Part shown: piece after piece, positions 49,101 to 59,967 of the stretch | Position numbering within the stretch: the stretch's first letter is position 1 | Layout of the letters: the number at the start of each line of letters is the position of its first letter | Source of the DNA: Gonatopus flavifemur | Taxonomy: Eukaryota > Arthropoda > Insecta > Hymenoptera > Dryinidae | Direction: 5' to 3' | Assembly: GCA_018340375.1 (NCBI GenBank) | Contig: JAFFJZ010000001.1 | Location: 17,564,001 to 17,628,000 of the forward strand | Length of the DNA: 64,000 nucleotides | The notes under the pieces: generated by a model | Told to the model about the DNA's origin: nothing | What the model saw: the letters and a program-made list of their open reading frames with translations, nothing else | The model's database searches: none | Program-made: the position numbers and the translations under genes

Positions 49101-52100
49101 TTGATTCTCAATGGGTTTTAACCGAGGAAAACTTGGACCGAAAAATTCACTCTTCTCTTCCGGATATAAGATACATTTTTTCAAACGAAGAAAAAACTAA
49201 AATCACTTTCTTTATTTCTTGTAAAAAATTCAAAACTTTTCACGGAGAGAAAAAATTTGTTATAACTGCAATCGTGGTAGCTACGACAGCAATTTTTTAG
49301 CTGTGGCAGCAAAAAATGTTCGCTCCGTCATAAAATTTTCAGTATTATATACAGAATAGCAAACAAATTTTGCTGGTATAGCAAACATTTTTTGCTGCCA
49401 CAGCTAAAAATTCGCTGTCGCAGCTAACAAGATTGCTGGAACAGCAAAGAGTTTGCTGTCACAGCAAAAAATTTGCTGCTCTGGCAAAAGGAACCCAGCA
49501 AAAGTAGATTTCACTGCCACAGCGAATTCCTTTTTCCCCGTGTTCCGTCAACACTTTTTAAAACAATACAAGTGGCCCAAGGCTGTCGAGTCTCCCCTCA
49601 ACTAAGCAAGTTCGCATATCTGCATGGATCAATTCTAATCTTTCTGAAGCAATTTCTACTAACAAAGGATCAAATTTTCCCTAGTTTCTCAAGCGATAAT
49701 CACGGAAGATCATTTTTATCCTTTGAAAAATTGATTTGCCAGATTTTCATTACCGAAATAGGGGTGAGGGGGATGCGTGTCTGCATAAACAATTTCTTTG
49801 ATAATCTAAAATTAGTAGTTGACGCTTGGAAAAACAAAAACACAAAGTATTAACGATGAACATGTGTTATGCGTACAAACTGATGTAGAAATAAAGTCCA
49901 TACATTGTCAATATTGGTCTAGTTGTTTTTCTGAAACGACAATCATCTTTCATAAAATATTGAAGAAAATGGAAAAATGGAAATGAAATCCCAACACGCC
50001 GTTGACAAGTACACTGTAAAAAATGTGGGGAGGCTTCCTTCACACTGTTGGTGGATTTCTTCCCCTAATCGTGGGGGAATTGTTTTTCCATCAAAAATAA
50101 GGGATTTTTCCACCACTTTGAGGAATTATTCTGTTTTTTAGGTGTTGAATCCTCTACAAATGAAGGAAAAGTCCACCAAATTATGGTGAAAAATTCTCCA
50201 TCTATGGAGAACTTTGCTGCCACCATTTTTTGGGGGAAAATTCCACAATCATTTTTTACAGTGTATAGTTGTCGTGCAATGAAGGATAAATATAAGGATA
50301 AATAATAATCGTTCAATTTTCAAATCCATTCATTCCAACTGCTAAGTTTGAAGTTTCAAATTTAATTGTAAGAGATTAATTCAGTTATACCCTTGAATTT
50401 TTGTGAAAACAAAACTGACGCTACAATTTATATTCATTTTTATACACAACAAACGATAAATTGTGATTTTCGTGACCATATTTTGGGATTATACTAGTTT
50501 TTTCCTCAATAAAGATTGGGAATTTATTTTTCCACAAATTCTTGAATTTAATCGTGTTAAAGTTCGAATCGTTCATCAAAACGAGTTTAAAATCGAATAT
50601 AAAAAATGTTTTTGTTTTTTGAATGATGTGTATGACAGCGTTTATATCATTGAAAATAATTGAATTTTGAGCATTGTCATAAATTACAAATTCGTTTCGA
50701 TGAACGATTCGAATTTCAACACCATTAAATTTATTCGTTGTATATCAAGTTTTTTCACTAGCCCATCCAAGAATAAACGATAAATAGTAGAAGATTGTAC
50801 CGCAAAGATATTCTATAAATCTTGCTTCGAAACGATTCAATTGCCATTGATTTGACTTTGAAATCATTTGCAATTCAAAACAATTATATAGGAAACATTC
50901 GTTCACTTTAATTATGCTTCTCGTGCTCGTATTATTGCTCCATTGTTCTTTTATTCGGAAAAGATGTGTTGAATTAACATGAATTCATTGGAGACTGATC
51001 ATACTTGGAGTTTTTTCATTCTTTCTCAGAGAAATAAGAGTGAAATTGTGCTCGAAAAAAATTCTGAAAAAAACTCTAATAAATTGTCAACATTTTGAAA
51101 TTCTATAAATGCATTCATATGTCATATTTAAATATCATATGTGAAAAAGTGTTTGAAGATTTTTGAATTTTTTTTTTGATAGTCAGAAAAGTGTTGAAAA
51201 TTCATTGAATTTTTGTCAGAAGTTTTTCAGACCGCAGTTTGTTTCTATTTGTTTGAGAAAGAAAATGAAGAAAAGTCTTATAAACTTTGACAAAATTTTG
51301 TACAGAATGTTCCAAATTTATTAGCTCAGAGGATCTCAGAGTTTGTTAGATTTCTGCAGAGAAAATTGTTTTTCAGAGATTATTCATGGTTTCACTGAAA
51401 TTTTTCCGCGAAATATTTCCATACGGGTTAACTGCCGCAGATAAATTTGTTTCCCGTAAACAGAGCGATATTTTGATTTTGGATAGTTTGAAATGAACGA
51501 CACCGTTTGAATAAAAGGTTGTAATGAGGATATTAAATATAATATGCTCCAAACGTTTGACGAAAATTTCGCACTTCGAAATTCGATCTACATGACAATT
51601 CGAACGATAGCTCATTTTCGATTATCCTGGATACACGAACTCAATTAGTTAAAAGGAAAAGTAAGTTAGGTCGACATAAGGCTTGGACTTCGAAAATTGT
51701 ATGAATTCAAGTTCACATACGTTTCATAATCAGCATAATAACGGGAACTTTAATGATATCGATGGATAAGATAGGATACCATTGACAGGACAAGAGTTAT
51801 TACATCAATTATACTGTCTATGATTAACGTATTAATACGTGTATCCTTCAATTCCGTTGTAACAGTACTTTGTCTTGTGGTGAAAAAAGTTGGTGTTGAA
51901 ATGTATGAAAAGAAAAAAAGAAATATAACAACTGATGATTATGCACAGGGCAGTGAAAAATGGTTTAACTGTTATGACGAATTTAACAGAAGTGGGGGAA
52001 CAGCAATTTATAAAGAAACTAAATGAATGCGATTGACCGGTCATCATATAATCTCTTTCCGCTGAATCTTTCTTTTAGAAATCGAAGAATTTCATATCAT

Positions 52101-55100
52101 AGATTTATAGGAATTATATAAATTATATTGATGGTTATATATGTACTAACAAACATTCGATCATTATGTTACATATCTATCATTATTTTCTTCGTAGGTA
52201 GCAAAAGTGTTTATTAAATATAAAAAATCTGGATGTAAATTGCACTGTTTTATAATTAAAATAATCAATACCACAGCAACATGTGATCTAATCCGTAGAA
52301 AATGCAACATATAATTCACACGTCAAATATATCTCATAACTATGCAGCAACTTGAGCAATGAGAATATTAGTATTCATATGATATTCCAAATTATTATTA
52401 TCGCATACGCAAAGAGATTTTACCGATATAAGAAAAACACCATAAAACATCGCGAAAGTTTTCTAAATTATTCTCTCTTTAACGGCATTCACCACCTTCC
52501 CAAAAAGTTACTAGATTCCAAAATCGCCCCCCAGTTTTCTCAGAAACGAACAAATGAAATGAAAAGTAAAGAGTAGCTGCACTTTCTTTGATATGCTAAG
52601 AAGATGCACCTGCTTATTAAAATCGATTATATTCATTAATCGTTGAGAAAACTGGGGGGAGAGATCTAGTAACTTTGCCTCTGATGAATGCCCTTGAAGG
52701 GATTCATTACTTCCTGCAGAAGTTACTAGATTCCAAATGTCTCCCCCCAGTTTTTTCAGAAATGAACACATAAAATGAAAAATAATGAGTAGCTGCATTT
52801 TTTTCAATAGCCTAAGAAGATGCACCTGCTCATTAAAATTTATTCTATTTATTGATTGCTGAGAAAACTGGGGGGAGAGATCTAGTAACTTGGCTTGTGG
52901 TGAATCGCCTTAAAGGGATACAGCGGCTGAGCTTTTAAAAATTTTTTCGGGACGAACTACATAAAAATACGTACATTAATTTAAAATATCTGTCTTTACA
53001 GCATTTCTTGAACTCCTGAAGAAGTGCTGTACAGAGGGATATTTTCAATTATTGCGTGCATTTCTTTTTAGTGTATCCCGTAAAAATGATAGCGCTGGTA
53101 TCACGTTAAGTACTAAACAAGAAGTAATTAGGAATTAAATCTGAGATACATTGAAAAAACTGTTACAACAATATTTTAGTCGAGGCAATTCAAATTTTCT
53201 ACTTGATTTCGTTTTTAGTTGCTATAACTCAAAGTCTTTTCAGTGCAGGGACAACTTTGGAGATTAATTTACTGCAATGTCCATTAAATCTACTCCAATT
53301 TACCCAGCAAGCACAAATGATGAATTTGAATTTATAAAGCCTTCTCAAAGACTTTTTGCATAGTCCCCGTTGTGCGATCAATAAGGAATTCAAAATGGAA
53401 ATATATTGAATGTCTGGATGATTTTCGTTATGAAATTTCGATATGAGTTCTTTCTGAACCTCAAGTTGTTCATCAAGACTTCATTTTGGATTCAAAATAT
53501 TCATAATGAATATATACTGATTAGCATAACGGGAGCTCTTTGCAGCGCTTATGGAAATAATTCTCCGAAAAACTCTTTAAAAGTCTTCAGAACTCTCAAT
53601 AAGACTTTCTGAAAGTCTTAATATCTCTAACTATGTCAAGAAAAGCGTTAATAAGTCTTGGTAACTCTGTAAAACTTTTGAAAAGTCTTGTTTACCCTGA
53701 AATTTCGAACTTTCCGCAAGAGTTATTAGGAGTTAATAAGACTTATTCAGAGTTTTACAGGAAAAAATATAAGCAAGAAAGATGACTTTATAACTCAGGT
53801 AAGAAATGCTAATATTGACAACTGGCCCATGCTTGGCAAAATACTGGGCTGCCAAGCATCGCGAACCAATATTGGTCCAATATACAACCGTTGTTCATTC
53901 TAGAAACCATACCGGGTTTCATAGGAAATGCCAATATGACAACTGGTGCAAGCTTGGCAAAATATTGGGCCGCCAAACATGGCGAACCAATATCAACGCA
54001 ATATAAAACCGTTTGTTATTTGAGAACCCACACCATGTTTCATAAGGAATGCCTATACAACAAGTGGTTCAAGATTGGCAAAACATTAAGCTGCCAAGCT
54101 TGGCGAACCAATATCGGCCCAATATTCAACCATTTGTTATTTGAGAATTTATACCACGTTTTGTAAGGAATGTCATTACAACAAGTGGTTGAAGCTTGGC
54201 AAAACATTAAACTGTCAAGCATGGTGAACCAATATTGGGCCAATGTACAACCAATGTTTATTTGAGAACCTATGCCACATCTCCATGTTTGTGATTTTTA
54301 CAGAGTCGTACCGATATCCCTGCTAAAAATCTTATCGTTTTCTATGGGAAATTTTTAGCAGGGATTCACCAAGCTTGGGCCATTTTTTTTCATGGATTCT
54401 GACCCAATACAAGTCATAATTGGGCCAAGATCGGGCCAAGTTTGGGCCACTTGTTAATTCCTACCTGGGAAGAATTGTGAAGGTTTAAAAAGACTCATCA
54501 AGTAATAATAGTTGAATTTGTAAGGAAACGCTTGAATAAGAAATTGATTCAATTAATTAATTAATTTGTTAATTGAACCCGTAATTGATGTTATTTCAGG
54601 AAAATGCATGTAAGCACGCCTCTTGCCGGATTTCTTGAATAACTCACCTATAAAACATCATTTCGTAACGTTTGATGTAAAATAAGCGAGTTGCAAGTAA
54701 TTTTTTTTATAAAGCAGTTACGTATGATCTATAAATTATCAAAAAATTCTACAAAATGTTGGAACAGTCCTTGGAATACTTCGAATCATGTCGGGACAAT
54801 GTTCACCGGTAGTTTCAAGAGCTAAATGTATTCAATAAGGTGACATATTCTGCATTTAGCGGATCAACGGTATAAATTTTTATTAAAAAATGGCTTAAAT
54901 ATGAATAATTGGTTCGTGCGCGTCCTAAACTTGATTTGATGTTTAAGTGGGCATAAAAAGTCACCTGATTATGCAGGTTTAATTGGAATTCTCGGATACA
55001 TTTTTTGGGTATTGAATTATGAAAATTTGGTTTTCAGCTATTTATAAAAAAACAAAAAATGGAGAAATGAACCCGTGAACGATGCAAACTTCGAGAGAAT

Positions 55101-57607
55101 AGGTTCACAGATATCGCATAAAAATTTCGTCAAGTTCTATACAAAATTGCAGAAGTTATGAAACATTTTATCATGAACAACTTTTTCGCATTTCAACGTA
55201 AAAATCCAAACAATCGCTTTGCGCACCATCTAAAAATCATCTGATTTGCTTTTTTTTTGGGCTCAATCTTATTCTTAGACTCCATAGAAAGTTTTTTTGA
55301 ATCACCCTAGTACACATCATCAATTTATACATGTAAGTCAAAATATATCTTATATTTTTTTTCTGTAAAACTCTGAATAAGTCTTATCAACTCTCAATAA
55401 CTCTTGCGAAAATTCTGAAATTTCAGGGAAAATAAGACTTTTCAAGAGTTTTACACAGAGTTACCAAGACTTATTAACGCTTTCCTTGATATTAGTTAGG
55501 GATATTAAGACTTTCAGAAAGTCTTATTCAGAGTTCTGAAGACTTTTAGAGAGTTTTTCAAAGAATTATTCCCACAAGGTGGGAACTCTTGTGCTGTATG
55601 GGTAGTTGGGATTACCAAAATTTGTTTCAAATAGTAATAGAAATGGTAATTGTCCCTGTTCCAGAATTCTCTTAATGAAAACTCTCAATGAAATAGACAA
55701 GTTTTAAATTAATCAAGAATTATCTGGAGATTTTATCAGAATCATTTTTGTCCGGTGATGCGTTGTAGATGAATAATTCAATTCTCTATTAAAAATGAAA
55801 AATTTGATAAAAGATTGAAATTCACGCTTGGATAACATATTATATCATCCACTTATTGAATCTACATAATTAATTAAACATCTCTCTCACCATAATAGTC
55901 AATATAACTAATGCTAATATTCTGATCCTGCAATTACAATATTTCTCCTGAATGAAGAAGTTAATCTCGTATGATTATTCATTAAGTTGTTCAAGTACCG
56001 CGAAGGTCATCGTCTATGTTACGCGCAAGTACGAAGAAATCATTATTTTTTTGTTCTCGAGAAGAAACTGCATTCCTCATTTGTGCATGATCTTTTTATA
56101 GATCAACGCAACTTATCGGAAGTTAACGGCCTACTATTATTTCCTGTATATCCTTGCTAAGTAGTTTCTTACACTTCAAGTTCGCAGAAGACATTAAAAG
56201 ACACAAGAACGGATCGTAACTACAAATCTCAACGATCAATCATACTATCGACTGATAGATTCCTTTTAAAACAGAAATTTAATAAAACATAGTAACTCTT
56301 AACAGAATGTGTATAGTGATGCTTGTTCTTCCAAAAATTATGAGACACAAAAAGACAACCAGAGTGATTACCACAATTAACTTTTTTGTCCAGCGGGAAT
56401 CAAAATTTTTTACTTCAGTTATTCTAATATAAATCGATTTATTAACATTCAATTCACAATGTATGTAAAATGAATATAGAAAATAAATAATCCTATTAGA
56501 TTTATGATAGATTCCTCGGTATGAGTTTTAATTTACGACGATATGGACAAAAAAATCAGAATTTCACTCAAATGTAAAATTAACTGTCACATATGAGAGC
56601 CTGTTTTATGACAACCTATCCTGCTTCGCAATCCGACACGAAACAAGTAACATTATCAAGAATTAAATCAATGTGTTTAATCAGAATATAACAAGAAATC
56701 TCGAAGAAGATTTCAGTAACGTAGATTGGAAATGAAGTGCAAGTCAGCAGCTCATCTATTAATGTTTCATCTATCAATATAATTAAAACGAAATCCTTGA
56801 GATTTCTCCCTTCGACTTAGATGAACTTGATCTGACAAATTCAATGAGTTTCAATCTAATCCGATTGTGAAAATGATTCTTATTTTAATTGCACAATTTC
56901 AACTTTTATACACTTACGTGTTATATAAATAAGAATGATCTGAATTAATGAATGAAATTCGATTTGGAACAATAATTAGAAAAATAAATTTGAAGGATGC
57001 TAAACAATTAGATTGTTATTCTTATAATGTTTTGTGTTTTAAAAAATGATCAAAGGGCTACAATCTAGAAGCTGTAGTGGAACTCAAATCATTAGATGAT
57101 AATGGAAATCCTATCCCAGGACCTAGAGGAGTTTTGACGTTGAAACAAGAGGCTGACGCGGTCAGAATCACCGGAAGGATCGAAGGATTGACCCCAGGAT
57201 CGCATGGAATTCATGTTCACGATAGAGGAGATCTGAGAAAAGGTTGTAATTCAACAGGACCACACTTTAATCCCTATAAGGTAATGAAATAAAAGAATAT
57301 TTTTGTTCGTTATTCGATTCGAGTCTAATCGAAATAATACATAATTTTACAGACAAATCATGCGGGACCGGAAGATCCTTTACGTCACGTAGGGGATTTA
57401 GGCAACATCCAAGTCGGCCCTGACGGAGTGGCCAATGTCGATGGCAGGGATCATATTTTGACATTGGTTGGTGCTCGAGGGGCAGTGGGTAGAGCCATCG
57501 TAGTTCACGAGAGAGAAGATGATCTAGGTCGTGGGGGTACTAAAGAGAGTTTGGAATCTGGATCATCCGGCAAACGAGTGGCGTGTGGTGTCGTAGGGTT
57601 TTTGTAA
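46122..57607 (+). CDS. Cu/Zn superoxide dismutase, probably secreted, three exons
   Basis: The SOD domain lies on two certain exons, ending 57280 and spanning 57353-57607 (TAA). Numbered in the 219-residue model, all seven metal ligands are present: His113, His115, His130, His138, His147, Asp150 and His187. So are the disulfide cysteines Cys124 and Cys213 and the active-site Arg210; each is offset exactly 67 from human SOD1. The product would dismutate superoxide to peroxide and oxygen. A candidate first exon at 46122-46301 starts MWREVFILMVSIVASWTA, a good signal peptide, and ends at a GTAAGT donor between codons. To join it in phase, exon 2 must start at 57056 after an AAG acceptor. The better-looking acceptor, tctag at 57064-57068, gives a phase that does not fit exon 1. 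Either the AAG site is used or another small exon exists. The link across 10.75 kb is inference; the SOD domain is not in doubt. A polyadenylation signal follows at 57685-57690. Confidence 0.8.
46362..46653. mobile_element. CCCAGTGAACA MITE, uninterrupted copy in the SOD intron
   Basis: 292 bp, CCCAGTGAACAATGTGTTAT ... ATAAGTGTTCACTGGG, AG on both sides. It begins 60 bp after the donor of the signal-peptide exon. Confidence 0.92.
47065..47511. mobile_element. hAT-like MITE with 8-bp target duplication
   Basis: Termini CAATGTCGGACTGGC and GCCAGTCCGACACTG. The octamer CTGTCGCA flanks both sides exactly (47057-47064 and 47512-47519), the target-site length of hAT elements. Confidence 0.9.
47600..47877. 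mobile_element. CACGGAAAGACCGGGTC MITE, nested
   Basis: 278-bp palindrome, CACGGAAAGACCGGGTCTAT against its complement; TA on both sides. Confidence 0.9.
48317..48896. mobile_element. TATACAGGGTGACCC foldback element, 580 bp
   Basis: Arms of about 270 bp starting CAGGGTGACCCAAGTCGGAT, with TATA at both ends. CAGGGTG termini at TA are common among insect Tc1/mariner-type MITEs. Confidence 0.88.
49023..49127. mobile_element. short decayed CCCTGCT element
   Basis: CCCTGCTCAAAGAATCCCAT against ATGGGTTTTAACCGAGG. It resembles the 114-bp MITE at 25622 in layout (AAAGAATCC then ATTG). Confidence 0.6.
49241..49543. mobile_element. CACGGAG element full of TTTGCTG/AGCAAA micro-palindromes
   Basis: CACGGAGAGAAAAAA to TTTTTCCCCGTG, TT on both sides, 303 bp. 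The interior is a chain of short GCTGnnnCAGCAAA hairpins. Confidence 0.87.
50012..50263. mobile_element. CACTGTAAAAAATG MITE, full copy
   Basis: CACTGTAAAAAATGTGG ... ATCATTTTTTACAGTG with TA on both sides. A partial relative lies at 13361. Confidence 0.88.
50264..52503. other. SOD intron interior; decayed repeat at about 51020-51428
   Basis: No supported exon. The block ending CGCGAAATATTTCCATACGG at 51428 is a diverged relative of 22712-23295. Confidence 0.4.
52504..52893. repeat. palindromic MITE in tandem duplicate, 215-bp period
   Basis: AAGTTACTAGATTCCAAA ... CTAGTAACTT occurs twice, at about 52505-52676 and 52720-52893. Each carries CCCCCC and GGGGGG tracts in its arms. The spacer between copies is also partly repeated after copy 2. 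Confidence 0.85.
53805..54290. repeat. tandem array, four copies of about 121 bp
   Basis: Unit starts at 53805, 53927, 54048 and 54169 (AATGCCAATATGACAACTGG-like). Each unit includes AAGCTTGGCAAAACATT, CGAACCAATAT and TTTGTTATTTGAGAAC phrases. Confidence 0.9.
54318..54363. mobile_element. 46-bp minimal CCCTGCT element
   Basis: CCCTGCTAAAAAT and AATTTTTAGCAGGG around about 19 bp, with AT on both sides. The termini match the 860-bp element at 41990. Confidence 0.75.
55605..57055 (+). other. 3' part of the SOD intron
   Basis: AT-rich sequence with no transposon termini that I could find and no in-phase exon. Confidence 0.4.
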
Positions 57608-57684
57608 TACAATTTATATATTTTATTGAGACTAAGAATCATTTGATTGTCATTTTTTTCCTGCATCAACTTGCGAGCAGCTAT

Positions 57685-57690
57685 AATAAA
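57685..57690 (+). promoter_or_regulatory. polyadenylation signal of the SOD gene
   Basis: AATAAA lies 78 bp downstream of the SOD stop codon on the same strand. Confidence 0.55.
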
Positions 57691-58032
57691 TTGACGATGT
57701 TATTTTAACTATGTTGTGAATATCATTATCCTTGAATACTATTATTTGCCGTTGGTATGAGCCTGTACAATCGAGGACGCGCGAGAAGAGAAGAGTCTCA
57801 GGGTCTCAGGTAACGTGTCGGCAGGTCAAGTACTAGATTGTTAACATCAGATAATATGACTCAAACATTACCAAGAGAATATTTAAGCAAAATCTATATA
57901 CGTATCATAATTATTAATAAAAATCGAAAGAATTCTGGTTGAAGTACTGATTCATACTCTTTTAGTTTTGATCCACTGATTCAAGTGTTTTGTACGATGT
58001 AATCAGTCGATAAACGATGTTTACAAAAGTTT

Positions 58033-58038
58033 TTTATT
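58033..58038 (-). promoter_or_regulatory. polyadenylation signal of the 126-residue protein gene
   Basis: AATAAA on the - strand, about 117 bp beyond the TGA of the convergent small gene. With the SOD signal it leaves roughly 340 bp between the two predicted transcript ends; that spacer shows nothing else. Confidence 0.5.
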
Positions 58039-58154
58039 CTATCCAATAAATATTCAAATAATTCTTATTATTTACTTTCACATCATTAATTACATTAATC
58101 ACAAAATACTGCTAAATACATTATTTTGATTGAAATAAAAGAAGAATCAATGAA

Positions 58155-58606
58155 TCAACCTTGATCCGGTGGAGAGTTTGAAATATTCAATTGAACTAAA
58201 AAAAGTTTGTTATCGCCATGTGCTTTGTCCAAAACGGAATCCTGTTCAACATTGGATAATTCTTCCAAGGCTTCTCGCACTTTTGTTACGATTTCCGGAG
58301 GTGAACGTCTCCTGGCACCCGGGGCATCAGGTCTGTGATGGAAATCATTCTGCCTTGGCAATACTGGTAATCCCTGTATCGCTAAAGCTTGCGGTTCAAA
58401 CTGAACTAAAATCGTTTTCAATATGTTATTAATTTTGTTTCAAAGAGTATTTCCGTTGCTACATAGATTGCTGTACCTGGAACGATCGCATCAAGGTCAT
58501 ATTCTGATGCAACATCCACATCACCCTCATTATCATGGTTATGATGACCACACCGCAATATAAAATACAAACAATTTATTAACAGCCTTTCTGATGATCT
58601 CCACAT
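58155..58606 (-). CDS. unrecognised 126-residue protein, two exons
   Basis: Exons 58606-58477 and 58405-58155 (TGA) join through a GTACAG donor and a gattttag acceptor with matching phase (GTT, Val44). The start is the first ATG after an in-frame stop upstream; a short overlapping ATG frame lies just before it at 58622. Residues 8-18 are a short hydrophobic stretch (LLINCLYFILR), perhaps a weak membrane anchor or cleaved leader. Next come a His/Asp-rich patch (HHNHDNEGD), an acidic segment, a proline-rich stretch with GARRRSPP, and an amphipathic charged segment (EIVTKVREALEELSNVEQD). I do not recognise the family. The clean splice, the open frames on both sides and the position in a gene-dense block support a real gene; the ATG could still be internal to a longer first exon. 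Confidence 0.65.
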
Positions 58607-59967
58607 AATAAACCCACGAACATTTTTAAATTATTTCACTCAACTTAAATAAATTATACACACATAAAAATATGGTGACTACTACTTTCACGCGTCAGTT
58701 TATAACCACTGCAAAATGTTTTGACTATTTAACATGAAACAATGATGTGAAGTTAGTTATTATATGATTTAAATTTCGATTTCGAATCAGTAAATCGGTA
58801 AACATCGGTAATTGATTGATTGGAGAAACATTGATTATTCTTTTGTATTCTTGAATATTTACAAAAAATATTGATTAGCTTGAAAATATTCTCATTTCTT
58901 TCCAATTTTTTCAAAAAATTATTTTCAGGAGCTCACAAATTCGTGTTGAATTCACATGGGATTTATTTACGCGTTTAAAATTCATCATTATCATGAAATA
59001 ATCAGTCATATGACTGGTTTGATAAAATCCTCCAACTCTACATTGAAAATTATATTTAAAAAAAAAAATACACGAAATGCATCACCTTTGCTGCTATATG
59101 AATGATTGTTTCAAAATAGGGAAAAAAGCCTTGAATTGCTTTTAGAAGACATTGCTTGTGGAGGACTCTTCATTTCATTTGTGACGTGTAAATAAAAGTA
59201 ATTCAAATATTGAGATTAAATTTTTAATGAATATTGACCTATTTTACAGCATATTCAAGATGTTTTTTTTTTAAAAGACACTTTAGACAGTATTTTAAAA
59301 AAATTTCTGTACATTACAAAAATCTTTTCAAGAGTGTATTGTTGAAATTTCTTTTTTTAAATTCAATATCAATTATAAAAATCATTTTCAATTGTACATA
59401 TCTTTAGATTATTATACTATAATGAATCCTATATACTCTTTGTTACATGCTGTTGATAAAAGGATGAGAAAGAAGAAAAATCATTATTTGAAATCCAGAA
59501 TAAACCATGCGGTAATTTTAATACAAAATTATGTTTTGTTGAAATATAACGGAATACACGAATTTTATTAGATCTGATGACAAAGAAAACTCCATAATTC
59601 TTTTTATACTTATATTCTTGATTGTTTCATTGTTTATTACAAATAGATTGCATTCATTAATTACAGCAATTCATGTTTCCACATGTATGATGATGATGTA
59701 TCATCAGATTTACAGAGAGATTATGAAAATAATATTTATCCTAATTATGAAATTTCTCACACAGCAAACATCCTTTACGAGATAAAAAAAAAGCTATTTT
59801 AGAAGAAAAAGATGCAAAGATTGTTTATAAACTTAGTACCGTGACTTTGAGTTAGAAATATGGAATGAAAAAATTTGCTTAAGATGTACATTCAAAGAAC
59901 TAATATAGATCTTCGAATATTGACAGTTATTTTCATTTTTGGATTTTTGGTAAAAAATATTGACCTA
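58607..59967. other. spacer between the 126-residue gene and SmD1
   Basis: Very AT-rich, no exon, repeat or hairpin recognised. It should contain the SmD1 3' end and the promoter of the downstream gene. Confidence 0.4.

Larger units (their letters stand above)
53303..55602. mobile_element. 2.3-kb CCCAGCAAGCACAA element
   Basis: Left CCCAGCAAGCACAA, right complement CCCATACAGCACAA, TA on both sides (53301-53302, 55603-55604). Subterminal arms of about 230 bp (53535-53765 against 55365-55595) are highly complementary. The left end has roughly 220 bp of extra sequence outside its arm. No transposase frame was seen. Confidence 0.7.

Noticed and set aside
53805..54290. CRISPR-like array
   Set aside because: The repeated unit is the whole 121-bp period with no unique spacers; it is an ordinary eukaryotic tandem repeat.
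58155..58421. Second exon of the small gene as a free-standing 88-residue gene starting MKTILV
   Set aside because: That ATG lies within the intron before a good acceptor; the two-exon reading is in phase and more economical.
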